Counted from the first letter of the stretch, positions 1-7,487 are shown. The stretch: DNA of 32,944 bases from an uncultured Clostridia bacterium (GCA_944393415.1 CALYAD010000043.1:1-32944), one strand, 5' to 3'. Program-made: numbers and translations. The notes: generated from the letters alone by a model not told the origin.

Positions 1-118
1 ATCGGATGTGGATGCCATCGCTTCTCTTTTGAACAGGCGCCCACGTAAATCCCTGGGCTGGAGGTCTCCTGAAGAAGTTTTTTTCAAAAAATCTTTGCAC
101 TTGACTTGACAATTCGAG
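1..118 (+). mobile_element. Right end of an IS30-family insertion sequence
   Basis: The transposase end is followed at once by a sequence reading gcacttgacttgacaattcg (98-117), which resembles an IS30-type terminal inverted repeat. Directly after it comes half of a palindrome (aaaaagggttcctg, from about 120). The same palindrome occurs complete elsewhere in the window, for example at 2430-2456. The element therefore seems to sit inside a copy of that repeat. The exact end and any target duplication cannot be fixed without the left end. Confidence 0.6.
2..109 (+). CDS. IS30-family transposase, C-terminal end (cut by window edge)
   Basis: The frame starting at base 2 is open to a TGA at 107-109. 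It reads through LLNRRPRKSLGWRSPEEVF and ends KKSLHLT. The NxRPRKxLGWxSPEExF pattern is the hallmark of the C-terminus of IS30-family DDE transposases. Those enzymes cut and paste the IS by recognising its terminal inverted repeats. The catalytic core lies outside the window, so activity cannot be judged. The stop codon falls just inside the likely right inverted repeat, as is usual for compact IS30 elements. Family assignment is fairly firm; the subgroup is unknown. Confidence 0.8.
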   Translation, partial: SDVDAIASLLNRRPRKSLGWRSPEEVFFKKSLHLT

Positions 119-345
119 ATAAAAAGGGTTCCTGAAACCTCCCAAAAACTTTTCTGGAAGGGAATGAGTAATTGGATTAGAGCAGGCGACTTTGTCACAT
201 CGCCGTCTACGACTTCTCCGGACTTCAGCGGAGCGCCGGGACGTGCGCCGCGTTTCTCTGAGCTTACAAAAAGCCGGAGGCGGAGATGAAACACCATGCC
301 TGCTGAAATCAGAGATGCTCCTTTTTTAGTGAAGTTTTTGAAGTG
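119..345 (+). repeat. MITE-like repeat, copy A (left arm interrupted by the IS30 element)
   Basis: This stretch matches 32555-32775 over almost its full length in the same orientation. Shared parts are the cctcccaaaaacttttctgg-type arm, a gagtaattggatt segment, and a core at 201-313. In the core, cgtctacgacttctccgg can pair with ccggaggcggagatg. The left end begins in the middle of the GGAACCCTTTTT/AAAAAGGGTTCC palindrome because the IS occupies the rest. No protein is apparent. Confidence 0.75.
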
Positions 346-453
346 AATTAAAAGGGGAAAGTTTTTATTATGTACACTATGAACAATAGTTTTGTATAAA
401 TATGGGTAAAATAAACAAATTTGAGAAAATATACAATAAATTTTAAAAAAGTA

Positions 454-482
454 TTGACTTCATTTTATTTTTGTGTTACTAT
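454..482 (+). promoter_or_regulatory. Promoter of the secreted peptidase-like gene
   Basis: TTGACT at 454-459 and TACTAT at 477-482 are separated by 17 bases, in an AT-rich stretch. Transcription would start near 489, so the whole structured repeat at 508-666 would be in the 5' leader. The rest of 346-507 is AT-rich without a recognisable gene. Confidence 0.6.
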
Positions 483-507
483 ATGGTCAGAATAAACGCA
501 AAATAAA

Positions 508-666
508 GGAGGGGATTAGCGTGAAAGATTAATTTGATCGCATCGGAATGCAGACGTTTTCACGCATAAATTTTCTAAAAAGCTAACCGCTTTTTGTTTT
601 GCTCCGCAAAACACGAAAATTTTTCAAATTCTATTTTAGCCGCCTTTGGCGGCATGGAGGATTAAT
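508..666 (+). repeat. Structured leader repeat, copy R1
   Basis: Copy R1 of the roughly 147-bp family. In order it has: SD GGAGG (508-512) before a GTG at 521; P1 GCGTGAAA (519-526) with TTTCACGC (558-565); P2 AAAAAGC/GCTTTTT (577-595); P3 GTTTTGC-TCC-GCAAAAC (596-612); P4 GCCGCC-TTT-GGCGGC (639-653); then SD GGAGG (656-660), six bases before the ATG of the next gene at 667. The repeat thus supplies the ribosome-binding site of that gene. The GTG opens a three-codon ORF (GTG AAA GAT TAA). Confidence 0.85.
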
Positions 667-1494
667 ATGAACAGTGTAAAAAAATCAAGAGGTTTAAAAG
701 TATTTGTAAGCATTTTCTTTGTTCTGACTTTTGTGATAAATTGTCTGCGTCTTGAGATTTGGGCTGACGATTTATTCCCGGCTTGCAGTCTGACTTCGTA
801 CGAAATGGTATTAGATAATGACTCAGAGATTAATAGTTTTTTGTATGATAAATATTCTGAATATGATGATGTCGTAATTACAGATGTAATTTATCATAAT
901 CCGTTAGATACAAATAATTATAGTCAAGCTACATTAAATGCGCAATATAATGTTTATAGTGATAAGCATCATAGTGGTATTATTCAAAATACTTGTTCAG
1001 AGGTGGCAATTGCGATAGTAAATGAATATATGTTAAGAAAGGGAATAGTATCATGGGATGGTACCAACAACGACATAGATTCTATTTTTTATCGTGTTTG
1101 CGGCGTAGCTAAGGATGAAGGCTGGGATAGGGATGGAACGACTGCAAGTAAGATTGATGATTATTTTACCGCTGCAATGGACTATTATTCGCCTAAATAT
1201 AAAGGAGATTATTCTACATTATTAATGCACCAAAAATATATGGATTCATATTATGCGGGAATTCCTGTCATGGTTAGTATTCCGGGGCATACTATCTGTG
1301 GTGTCGGGATTCTTGAAAAAAATGTTACATATACCAAAAAAGGATTGTTCGGTAGCGAGTCTACCAAAACTGAGCTTGAAACCTTTTTGATTATAAATGA
1401 TGGGTGGAGTGGTGAAAATGATGATAATTATATAAGATATACATATGTTTCATTTGAGTATGTAAACTCTATTGTTGTCCCAGTAAGGAAATAA
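667..1494 (+). CDS. Secreted papain-like (C39-like) cysteine peptidase family protein
   Basis: This is a 275-residue protein with a basic N-terminus and a hydrophobic segment at about residues 11-26, consistent with a signal peptide or membrane anchor. It has the three-block layout of papain-fold C39-like proteins: NTCSEVAIA with candidate nucleophile C110, PGHTICGVGI with candidate H208, and LIINDGWSG with N244/D245. The substrate is unknown; it could be a cell-wall or peptide-processing enzyme, or an inactive relative. The ATG at 667 is chosen because GGAGG lies six bases upstream; the frame extends a few codons further to a TTG within the repeat hairpin. The gene is distinctly AT-rich compared with the rest of the window, which suggests recent transfer. 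It forms a pair with the next gene, each behind a copy of the same leader repeat. Confidence 0.65.
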   Translation: MNSVKKSRGLKVFVSIFFVLTFVINCLRLEIWADDLFPACSLTSYEMVLDNDSEINSFLYDKYSEYDDVVITDVIYHNPLDTNNYSQATLNAQYNVYSDKHHSGIIQNTCSEVAIAIVNEYMLRKGIVSWDGTNNDIDSIFYRVCGVAKDEGWDRDGTTASKIDDYFTAAMDYYSPKYKGDYSTLLMHQKYMDSYYAGIPVMVSIPGHTICGVGILEKNVTYTKKGLFGSESTKTELETFLIINDGWSGENDDNYIRYTYVSFEYVNSIVVPVRK

Positions 1495-1508
1495 ATAAAC
1501 GAAGTGTA

Positions 1509-1643
1509 GAGTGAAAGATTTTTCATCAGAGTATAGACAGTTTCACGCTTGAACGATAATCTAAATGATTTTTGTTTTGTTCTGTAAAATGCGAAAATTT
1601 TTCATATCTATTTGAGCCGCCTACGGCGGCATGGGTGATTATT
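1509..1643 (+). repeat. Structured leader repeat, copy R2 (divergent)
   Basis: This is the most diverged full-length copy. P1 is GAGTGAAA (1509-1516) with TTTCACGC (1541-1548). P2 is reduced to AATC/GATT. P3 reads GTTTTGT-TCT-GTAAAAT, where wobble pairs replace the Watson-Crick pairs of other copies. P4 is GCCGCC-TAC-GGCGGC (1616-1630). The gene start at 1644 follows after a weak SD (GGGTG). The preserved pairing in a diverged copy argues for RNA-level function. Confidence 0.75.
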
Positions 1644-2363
1644 ATGAAAAAGCTGACTTATATAATATTAGGAATAGCCATTTCGGTACTTGCGGTAATA
1701 GGTATATTATTCTTAGTAAAAAATATAGGCTCCACCGAGAGAACGGAAATATATGTAACCGAAATAGCTTATAAAAATAAAGGGCTGTCTCTTGGGAAGC
1801 TCGAGGTTAAGGAATGGTACTTGAATCCACCAAATCACATGGGATTTACTCCTGTGGATGAAAATGAGCTAATGAGTATGATATATTCATCAGGATATTA
1901 TAAAGGAGAGATGAGTTATGACGGCAACGATGGATACTATTTTGTAAAGAACAATAATGCATACGTTTTGTACGAGTACAAAGATAATAATTGGATTTTG
2001 GAAAATATTTATGCATCATGCTCTGTTGAAGGTGAATATTCTTATTATTTTCCATGTCCTGAATATATTTTTTATGCTCTGAAATATGAGTCCGGATCTG
2101 AATCTCTGCGGTTCGTCGATAGATTTTATGATTTAAAGACATATAACGAGACAAAGCAGTTTTACATGAATTTCGACGGTGGATTTGCTTTGTTCAATGA
2201 CGAGGAGCAGACGATAAAAATAAAAGCGTATAGCAACGGAGAGTTTACACAGACGCACCGAATCATATACGATTTTGTGAAAAAGGATATCGGGGCGATA
2301 CGTGACGACGGAAGCATAGTGTGGGCAAGAGATAGACTTGAAGAGATAAACAACGGGACTTAG
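1644..2363 (+). CDS. Membrane-anchored protein of unknown function
   Basis: This is a 239-residue protein with a short basic start (MKK) and one hydrophobic segment at about residues 5-25, followed by a long hydrophilic, Tyr- and Asn-rich domain. It is probably an N-in single-pass or signal-anchored extracellular protein. There is no lipobox cysteine at the end of the hydrophobic segment. I recognise no family. The true start is taken as ATG 1644, because it sits at the fixed position after hairpin P4; an upstream in-frame extension would run through the repeat. The gene lies 149 bases after the peptidase-like gene, is similarly AT-rich, and is followed by a strong terminator. The two may form one transferred unit. 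Confidence 0.6.
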   Translation: MKKLTYIILGIAISVLAVIGILFLVKNIGSTERTEIYVTEIAYKNKGLSLGKLEVKEWYLNPPNHMGFTPVDENELMSMIYSSGYYKGEMSYDGNDGYYFVKNNNAYVLYEYKDNNWILENIYASCSVEGEYSYYFPCPEYIFYALKYESGSESLRFVDRFYDLKTYNETKQFYMNFDGGFALFNDEEQTIKIKAYSNGEFTQTHRIIYDFVKKDIGAIRDDGSIVWARDRLEEINNGT

Positions 2364-2375
2364 ATTTAATTGAAA

Positions 2376-2405
2376 GGGAACTTCTTTTGGGAAGTTCCTT
2401 TTTTT
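2376..2405 (+). terminator. Rho-independent terminator of the AT-rich island
   Basis: GGAACTTC (2377-2384) and GAAGTTCC (2391-2398) form a stem with a short loop, followed by a run of eight or more T. It lies 12 bases after the stop of the gene ending at 2363. Confidence 0.85.
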
Positions 2406-2429
2406 CTCCGATACCCTTTTAGTTAATTA

Positions 2430-2456
2430 GGAACCCTTTTTGAAAAAGGGTTCCTG
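2430..2456. repeat. Solo palindrome of the MITE-arm type
   Basis: An aggaaccc arm and a gggttcct arm pair perfectly around TTTTTGAAAAA. The same palindrome forms the ends of the MITE-like element at 32536-32808. It lies at the 3' end of pgi (minus strand) and could also act as a terminator. Confidence 0.7.
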
Positions 2457-2476
2457 AGAAAAAAGAGTGGAAAAAA

Positions 2477-3811
2477 TCACAGCCTTTTGAGCAGTTCTGC
2501 GCGTCTCGCCTCGTTTTCGGCACCGGGCTTACCGAGCAGGGCATACATATTCTTTTTATAGCCCTCAACACCCGGCTGATCAAAGGGATTAACGCCGAGC
2601 ATATATCCGGAAATCGCGCACGCGGTCTCGAAGAAGTATACCATATACCCGAAATCGTACTCGGTTTTCGTATCAAGCTCAAGCACTATATTCGGAACTC
2701 CGCCGTCGCTGTGCGCCAGCGCCGTTGCCTGAAACGCCTTTCGGTTAACGGAGTTGAGAGACTCGCCGGCAATAAAATTAAGTCCGTCGAGATTTTCCGC
2801 GTCATTCGGAACGACGGCTTTGGCGCCGGTCTCCGCAATATCCACAACAGTCTCAAATATATTTCTTGTCCCCTGCTGGATCATCTGCCCCATTGAATGA
2901 AGGTCAGTCGAGAATATAACCGAGGCCGGGAAAATGCCCTTTCCGTCCTTACCCTCGCTCTCTCCGAAAAGCTGCTTCCACCATTCGGCGGTCATGGTAA
3001 AGAAGCTGTGATAACAGGCAAGTATCTCAATCGCCTTACCTTTGCGGTAAAAATAATTACGTATGCAGGCGTATCTCGCGCAATCGCTGTCCGCCTTACC
3101 CTTCAGCGCCTCACGCGCCGCCGCCGCACCGTCAAGCATTTTTCTTATATCGCACCCCGCGACGGCTATAGGCAGCAATCCCACCGCGGTCAGCACCGAA
3201 TAACGGCCTCCCACGTCGTCGGGGACAACAAAGGTCTGATACCCCTTTTTGTCGGAAAGCGTTTTAAGACTTCCCTTAGCCTTATCCGTCGTGGCGAAGA
3301 TCCTCTCCTTTGCGCCGGCCTCGCCGTACTTTTTCTCAAGCAGCTCGCGGAACACACGAAACGCGATAGCCGGCTCCGTCGTAGTACCGGACTTTGAAAT
3401 AACATTTACGCAGATATCCCGTCCCTCGCAGATAGAGAGAAGCTCGTCAAGCGCGTTACCGCTCAGCCCGTTCCCCGCGAAATATATGTCGGGTGTGTCC
3501 TTTTTAAGATTATTATACAGCGGACTCTTGACGAACTCTATCGCCGCTCTTGCGCCGAGATAGGAGCCGCCAATACCGATCACAACGAAAATATCGCAGC
3601 TCTTTTTTATCTTTTCCGCCGCCTTTTCTATCGCCGCGAGCTCCGCGCGGTCATAGTTTACCGGCAGATCGACCCATCCGAGAAAATCGCTGCCTGCGCC
3701 CGTTCCGTTTACCAATGTGTTTACCGCCTTTTCCGCCTCCGGCAGCATCGCGTCTATCTCGTCCTTGGATACAAAAGCGCTCAGATATTTTTCATTCAGT
3801 TTCAGTGCCAT
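2477..3811 (-). CDS. pgi: Glucose-6-phosphate isomerase
   Basis: This 444-residue protein interconverts glucose-6-phosphate and fructose-6-phosphate in the cytosol (glycolysis and gluconeogenesis). The length is typical of the short Gram-positive Pgi class. Visible blocks are the phosphate-binding [16 protein letters not shown] (about residues 79-94), [14 protein letters not shown] with the sugar-phosphate loop, the [17 protein letters not shown] block carrying active-site residues, and the C-terminal [15 protein letters not shown] signature with the catalytic-lysine region. The ATG at 3811 has GGAG eight bases upstream. A GC-rich hairpin lies just before that site (3829-3845). The gene is monocistronic and convergent with the AT-rich island. 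Confidence 0.95.
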   Translation of the reverse strand: MALKLNEKYLSAFVSKDEIDAMLPEAEKAVNTLVNGTGAGSDFLGWVDLPVNYDRAELAAIEKAAEKIKKSCDIFVVIGIGGSYLGARAAIEFVKSPLYNNLKKDTPDIYFAGNGLSGNALDELLSICEGRDICVNVISKSGTTTEPAIAFRVFRELLEKKYGEAGAKERIFATTDKAKGSLKTLSDKKGYQTFVVPDDVGGRYSVLTAVGLLPIAVAGCDIRKMLDGAAAAREALKGKADSDCARYACIRNYFYRKGKAIEILACYHSFFTMTAEWWKQLFGESEGKDGKGIFPASVIFSTDLHSMGQMIQQGTRNIFETVVDIAETGAKAVVPNDAENLDGLNFIAGESLNSVNRKAFQATALAHSDGGVPNIVLELDTKTEYDFGYMVYFFETACAISGYMLGVNPFDQPGVEGYKKNMYALLGKPGAENEARRAELLKRL

Positions 3812-3828
3812 AGCTTATACTCCGTTCT

Positions 3829-3845
3829 GCCGCGACCGTCGCGGC
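3829..3845 (-). promoter_or_regulatory. GC hairpin just upstream of the pgi ribosome site
   Basis: GCCGCGAC and GTCGCGGC form a perfect 8-bp stem with a one-base centre. On the minus strand it ends five bases before the GGAG of pgi. The placement mirrors hairpin P4 of the leader repeats, although the rest of the repeat is absent. On the plus strand it is followed by TTTTTGTTTTT and could look like a terminator. Confidence 0.55.
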
Positions 3846-3928
3846 TTTTTGTTTTTACTTTTTATTTCTTATCTGAGTTATATTTTACTACATAATGATT
3901 AAAAAATCAATAAAGGTGTATTAATTTT

Positions 3929-3990
3929 AAGGGACTTTTTTGAAAAAAAGCCCCTTAACAACCCAAAAAACTTTTGAAAAGTTTGAAAAA
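3929..3990. repeat. MITE-arm fragment
   Basis: It contains a gggacttttttgaaaaaaagcccc palindrome-like arm followed by cccaaaaaacttttgaaaag, the same order as the left arm of the element at 32536-32808. There is no core and no right arm. The surrounding 3846-4009 holds no gene. Confidence 0.55.
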
Positions 3991-4009
3991 ATGCATATAG
4001 CCTCAAACT

Positions 4010-4276
4010 TTACATATCGGTATCCGCGCGCTTTATATCTATTCCCCAAAAGAAATCAGCATACTCTGCATCAAATATAACTTTCAGCAGTGCAATATCG
4101 CTTGCATTGATGTTCTGTTTTCCTTGCTCAATATGAGAATATTGTCCTCGGGATATACCCCTGCCGTATTTTGTTAATAATTCTGATACTTCGATTTGCG
4201 TTAGTTTACGCGACTTTCTGATATATTGTATATTATTGCCTATTATAACATTGATATCACGCATATTTTTATTCAT
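4010..4276 (-). CDS. XRE-family helix-turn-helix regulator
   Basis: This is a small DNA-binding protein of about 88 residues. The helix-turn-helix covers roughly residues 12-60 and reads IQYIRKSRKLTQIEVSELL, then a recognition-helix region ending GQYSHIEQGKQNI. It most likely represses itself and the divergent gene at 4390. Three starts are possible: GTG 4306, ATG 4276 and ATG 4264. A GGAG at 4279-4282 is too close to 4276 and rather far from 4264, so the exact start is unsettled. GTG 4306 would nearly abut the -35 box of the divergent promoter. A conserved C-terminal tail (residues about 65-88) carries no recognisable domain. Confidence 0.8.
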   Translation of the reverse strand: MNKNMRDINVIIGNNIQYIRKSRKLTQIEVSELLTKYGRGISRGQYSHIEQGKQNINASDIALLKVIFDAEYADFFWGIDIKRADTDM

Positions 4277-4310
4277 TACTCCGAATTTGTATGGATTTTG
4301 TATCACTATA

Positions 4311-4359
4311 TTGACAATGTCATTATTCTAATGTATAATAAGTTATAGTGAATTCACTA
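4311..4359 (+). promoter_or_regulatory. Promoter with two palindromic operator candidates
   Basis: TTGACA (4311-4316) and TATAAT (4334-4339) have the ideal 17-base spacing. TGACA-A-TGTCA (4312-4322) is a perfect inverted repeat covering the -35 box. TAGTGAATTCACTA (4346-4359) is a perfect 14-bp palindrome at the expected transcription start. Both lie between the XRE gene and its divergent neighbour, where a repressor would bind. Confidence 0.75.
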
Positions 4360-4389
4360 AGAAAAATAAAAAGAAAAGAGGTACTAAAA

Positions 4390-4731
4390 ATGTCAACAAA
4401 AGTATTCCAAAGCAGAACAGCGGAAATGATTAATTGGTTTGCCAAAAATCATTATATAGAATGGTTCTTAATCGACGAGGATCCGGTAACTCCGGAAAAA
4501 TGCATCGAATTTATTGATAAGCTCAGTGAAAAGGGTTATTATGAGATGATATATATCCTGCTCCTGAAAAACGAGCATGAGCGGATAATAGGCAGGGCAC
4601 TGCGAAGAATGAGAACTGAAATTTTAGCAGGAAAATGGGAGGAAACCGGTAATAGTAATATGTGCGAAGAAATCAAAAGCCGGATTTTATACGAGATAGA
4701 ACAGGCAAAACTCAGAAAAAACAAAGAATAA
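4390..4731 (+). CDS. Small protein of unknown function, divergent from the XRE regulator
   Basis: This is a 113-residue soluble protein, rich in charged residues, with a helical look and no membrane segment or signal. I do not recognise a family. Its sequence has an aromatic N-terminal half (MINWFAKNHYIEWFLIDEDP) and a basic, Lys-rich end (KLRKNKE). The start at 4390 is chosen for the GAGG eight bases upstream; the frame continues upstream to 4348, but that start would lie within the palindromic operator. It is probably controlled by the XRE protein. It could be a phage- or plasmid-derived accessory protein or an effector of a two-gene switch; toxin activity cannot be claimed. Confidence 0.65.
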   Translation: MSTKVFQSRTAEMINWFAKNHYIEWFLIDEDPVTPEKCIEFIDKLSEKGYYEMIYILLLKNEHERIIGRALRRMRTEILAGKWEETGNSNMCEEIKSRILYEIEQAKLRKNKE

Positions 4732-4764
4732 ATATACTTTCCCGGAAAAACCGATCGGCAAATT

Positions 4765-4830
4765 TATTCAAAAGTTTTGCAGGGGGTGCGGGGGAAGCTT
4801 TTTCAAAAGCGTCCCCTGCCTCATCATACC
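4765..4830. repeat. MITE-arm fragment at the 3' end of the glycosylase gene
   Basis: The attcaaaagttttgcagggg segment followed by gggggaagctttttcaaaagcgtcccc resembles the right arm of the MITE-like family, including its internal palindrome. It sits between two convergent genes (ending 4731 and 4835) and may terminate both. Confidence 0.5.
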
Positions 4831-4834
4831 CATT

Positions 4835-5677
4835 TCATCCCTCAACATATCTTCTGTGATAGAAAAGATACTGCTGCGCAAGTCCCGCGTATCGGCCGAA
4901 GGAGGAAGGGGCGACGCTGTCACCGTAATATTCCGTCAGCACACGTCTGACCCATACGTCTATCGGAAAAGCGTCAAGCTTACCGAAGCCGAAAAGCAGC
5001 GTACACGCCGCCACCTTAGGTCCCACTCCCTTGATCCGGCAAAGCTCCGTTTCCGCCTCCGCGCAGCTCATGCCGAAAAGTCCGCCAAGCTCAACCTCAC
5101 CGCTCAGAACCTTGCAGGCGGCGTCGTACAGATACGCGGCGCGGAAGCCGGTGCGAAGCGCAAACAACCCCTCGGTACCCATTCTGACCAGCGCGTCCGG
5201 GCCGGGAAAGGCTACCGGAGAACCTCCGGTAAGCTCGGCTCCGGCGCGGCAGAGACTGTCGATTATCTTTTTAATACGGGGAATATTGTTATTCTGAGAG
5301 ATTATAAATGAGCAAAGGGTTTCCCAAGGATCCTGACGCAGTATGCGGATACCCCTTCCGGTCTCCATAGCCAAGGCGAGCTTTTCATCGTCTCTTCGAA
5401 TGCTTTTTAATTCCGCTCTTATCGCGCCGTAATCGGTATCCAGTGAAAGATACCTCTCCCAAAGCTCGCGGTATTCCTTTTCGGTGCACGGATTTATGTA
5501 TATTTCGTTCTCAGACAGCTGCGTCAGCGTTACCTCGCGTCCGAAAGCGAAGCCCGCCGCGCGGTTTTCCTCAACAGTAAAGCGGAAGCACTGTCCGCAG
5601 TCAAATGTCTGCGTTACGTCGAAAAATGTGATTCCTCCGACTCTGACTCCGCCGTTTTCGCTTTTTATTTTTAACAT
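4835..5677 (-). CDS. ogg: 8-oxoguanine DNA glycosylase, OGG1 type
   Basis: This 280-residue protein is a base-excision repair enzyme that removes 8-oxoG and cuts the abasic site by a lyase step. It has the OGG1 order: N-terminal FDVTQTFDCGQCFRF region, SFIISQNNNIPRI (about 123-135, matching the OGG1 NNN substrate-contact segment), and the helix-hairpin-helix IKGVGPKVAACTLLFGF with catalytic K221. AFPIDVWVRR follows, with catalytic D240. Both catalytic residues are present. The length is near that of bacterial Clostridium-type OGG. The ATG at 5677 is taken; in-frame GTGs just upstream (to 5692) are alternatives because no strong SD is visible. It is transcribed toward the small divergent gene and probably stands alone. 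Confidence 0.9.
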   Translation of the reverse strand: MLKIKSENGGVRVGGITFFDVTQTFDCGQCFRFTVEENRAAGFAFGREVTLTQLSENEIYINPCTEKEYRELWERYLSLDTDYGAIRAELKSIRRDDEKLALAMETGRGIRILRQDPWETLCSFIISQNNNIPRIKKIIDSLCRAGAELTGGSPVAFPGPDALVRMGTEGLFALRTGFRAAYLYDAACKVLSGEVELGGLFGMSCAEAETELCRIKGVGPKVAACTLLFGFGKLDAFPIDVWVRRVLTEYYGDSVAPSSFGRYAGLAQQYLFYHRRYVEG

Positions 5678-5723
5678 ATATATCACACCCACATTTCGGC
5701 GCGCCGCGCCTTCATTAGTATAT

Positions 5724-7487
5724 TTAAAGCGCGGTTCCGTAAAAGATCTCGAAAGTCTCCTCTTTCCCTGCCGTAAGATGAAGTCTGAGCGGAAAGCTCA
5801 TAAAGCCTCCGCACGGAGTCCATGTACGCTCGCCGGCACATTCAATGACCGAAGACGCGGCAACGCTGTAGCTGTCTCCCGATTTTCCGAAGCTTATCCT
5901 GTCCTCGGAAATTCTTTCCGGAGCAGCGGCGTCGCTTACGGCGTTGAACAGAAAATCCGCCTCCCCGCCGCACAGCAGAGTGATTTTCAGGGAATTCTCC
6001 GAAAAACGATAGCTTATCGAGAATTTATCCCCCTCCTTGCCGCGGATATCCCGCATATGTCCCGCAAAGCTCAGCTCACAGCTTTTCTCGTCACGGCCGG
6101 CCTTTGCCTCGGCGCAGCGCTCATAAGCGCTTGAAAAGCCGCCGGCTTCAATACGCGGCGCGGTATAACCTATCTCGTCCTGATGACGGGACAGCTGCAT
6201 ATTGTTAGGCTCCGAGAGGTAATACCGTGTCATGGAGGAGGCGCTTATAACCCCGAGCGCGCGGTGATAAAGCAGTGTAAGTACTCCCCCGCTTCCGGGA
6301 AGCTTTTCAGGCGGAAGCTGACAGTCGCCGAAGCACGCGGACGCGATCCAGCTTCCGTAAGAAACCCTGTAAATACCGAGACTGTCAAAGCGGCTTATGC
6401 CGCTGTACCTCTCCGCTTCCGTCTCAATGGGCAGAGCGACCGTGTTCAGCGTATAATCTACCGCTTCGCACAGAGCCGCAAGCGCCTTGCTGTGAGTAAT
6501 CGAATGATGAGCGCACGGCGGCTCCTTTGCCTCGCCGTACTGGAAGCCTCCCGACAGCAGATCGTCCGTCGTGCATTTTTCCATCATACTGAAATTGCGC
6601 CATGCCGCCTCGGCAAACGTCGGATCAAACCCCGAAAGCAGCGAAAGCCCCACCGCCATACCGTCCGAGGTGCGGCTTCCGTAATACGTCCATTTATCGC
6701 TGCGGCATCCGAAGCTGTTATCCAGTCCGCCGTCGGGAAGCAGGAAGCCAAGCGAGGCGCGGAACAGTGACGCCACCCTCTCCTGTTTTTCCCTGTCCTT
6801 GCAGAGCGTGGCGTATATGGCGAGATTTGAATAGGATTCCTCCATATTATAGCCCATGTCCACCGCGCAGCATCCGCGTTCGGTCTTCGCCGTCGGAGTA
6901 TGCCCCTCTCCGAACAGAAAATTGTCCGGAGTAATGTTGTTTTCCATCACCGTGCGGTAACGTCTTTCCGCCTCCCGGCAGAAATCGGGTCTATTCAGTA
7001 TCATTCCGGCATACTGGAGCGCGGCGGCGGAGCTGACGGGATAATTTATCACCGGACGGGAGGATAAAAAGCTTTCCGAAGCGACGTACTCAGCCTTTGC
7101 CTGAAGGCTCTCCTTAAGCTCCTCTGTAAACGACGGCTCAATGATATCTCCGTATTTCGTTATCGTCTCGCCTAACGCTATCGCGGCGAATACGGCGATG
7201 CATTTCCAGCTTTGATTGCTGTCGTTATACATACTGCCGTCCTTACGGCGCAGCGTGCGCTCCGACCACCTGAACACTCGTTTTGCCGCGTCGTAATACC
7301 TCTTATCGCCTGTTTTGCCGTATAAGAGGGAAAATGCCGGCAATACGTCCGCGCATCTTCCGTGGATGCGGTGACACGCAGGACACATGATTCCCCCTGC
7401 AAGCTCCGGACCGAAGGTATCCGGGAGCTGAAGCCCGATAAGCTTATCGCACCACCTCTTCAGCAGATAAAAAGCTTTATTTTCCAT
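5724..7487 (-). CDS. Putative (alpha/alpha)-toroid polysaccharide lyase or glycosidase-like protein
   Basis: This is a 587-residue protein without a signal peptide, so probably cytosolic. The N-terminal ~380 residues show repeated helical hairpins typical of alpha/alpha toroids, for example GRCADVLPAFSLLYGKTGDK, then YYDAAKRVFRW, and the MGYNMEESYSNLAIYATL segment. The C-terminal ~180 residues look beta-rich, as in heparinase II/III-like lyases with a toroid plus beta-sandwich. An unusual CPACHRIHGRC segment near residues 34-44 has Cys and His clustered and might bind a metal. The specific substrate and family are not assigned. The start at 7487 is fixed by hairpin P4 and the repeat's ribosome site; the frame continues into the repeat up to 7556. 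Its only leader is repeat copy R3. Confidence 0.55.
   Translation of the reverse strand: MENKAFYLLKRWCDKLIGLQLPDTFGPELAGGIMCPACHRIHGRCADVLPAFSLLYGKTGDKRYYDAAKRVFRWSERTLRRKDGSMYNDSNQSWKCIAVFAAIALGETITKYGDIIEPSFTEELKESLQAKAEYVASESFLSSRPVINYPVSSAAALQYAGMILNRPDFCREAERRYRTVMENNITPDNFLFGEGHTPTAKTERGCCAVDMGYNMEESYSNLAIYATLCKDREKQERVASLFRASLGFLLPDGGLDNSFGCRSDKWTYYGSRTSDGMAVGLSLLSGFDPTFAEAAWRNFSMMEKCTTDDLLSGGFQYGEAKEPPCAHHSITHSKALAALCEAVDYTLNTVALPIETEAERYSGISRFDSLGIYRVSYGSWIASACFGDCQLPPEKLPGSGGVLTLLYHRALGVISASSMTRYYLSEPNNMQLSRHQDEIGYTAPRIEAGGFSSAYERCAEAKAGRDEKSCELSFAGHMRDIRGKEGDKFSISYRFSENSLKITLLCGGEADFLFNAVSDAAAPERISEDRISFGKSGDSYSVAASSVIECAGERTWTPCGGFMSFPLRLHLTAGKEETFEIFYGTAL

Noticed and set aside
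2897..3397. 166-codon plus-strand ORF opposite pgi
   Set aside because: Antisense to a clear glucose-6-phosphate isomerase; no SD or domain features.
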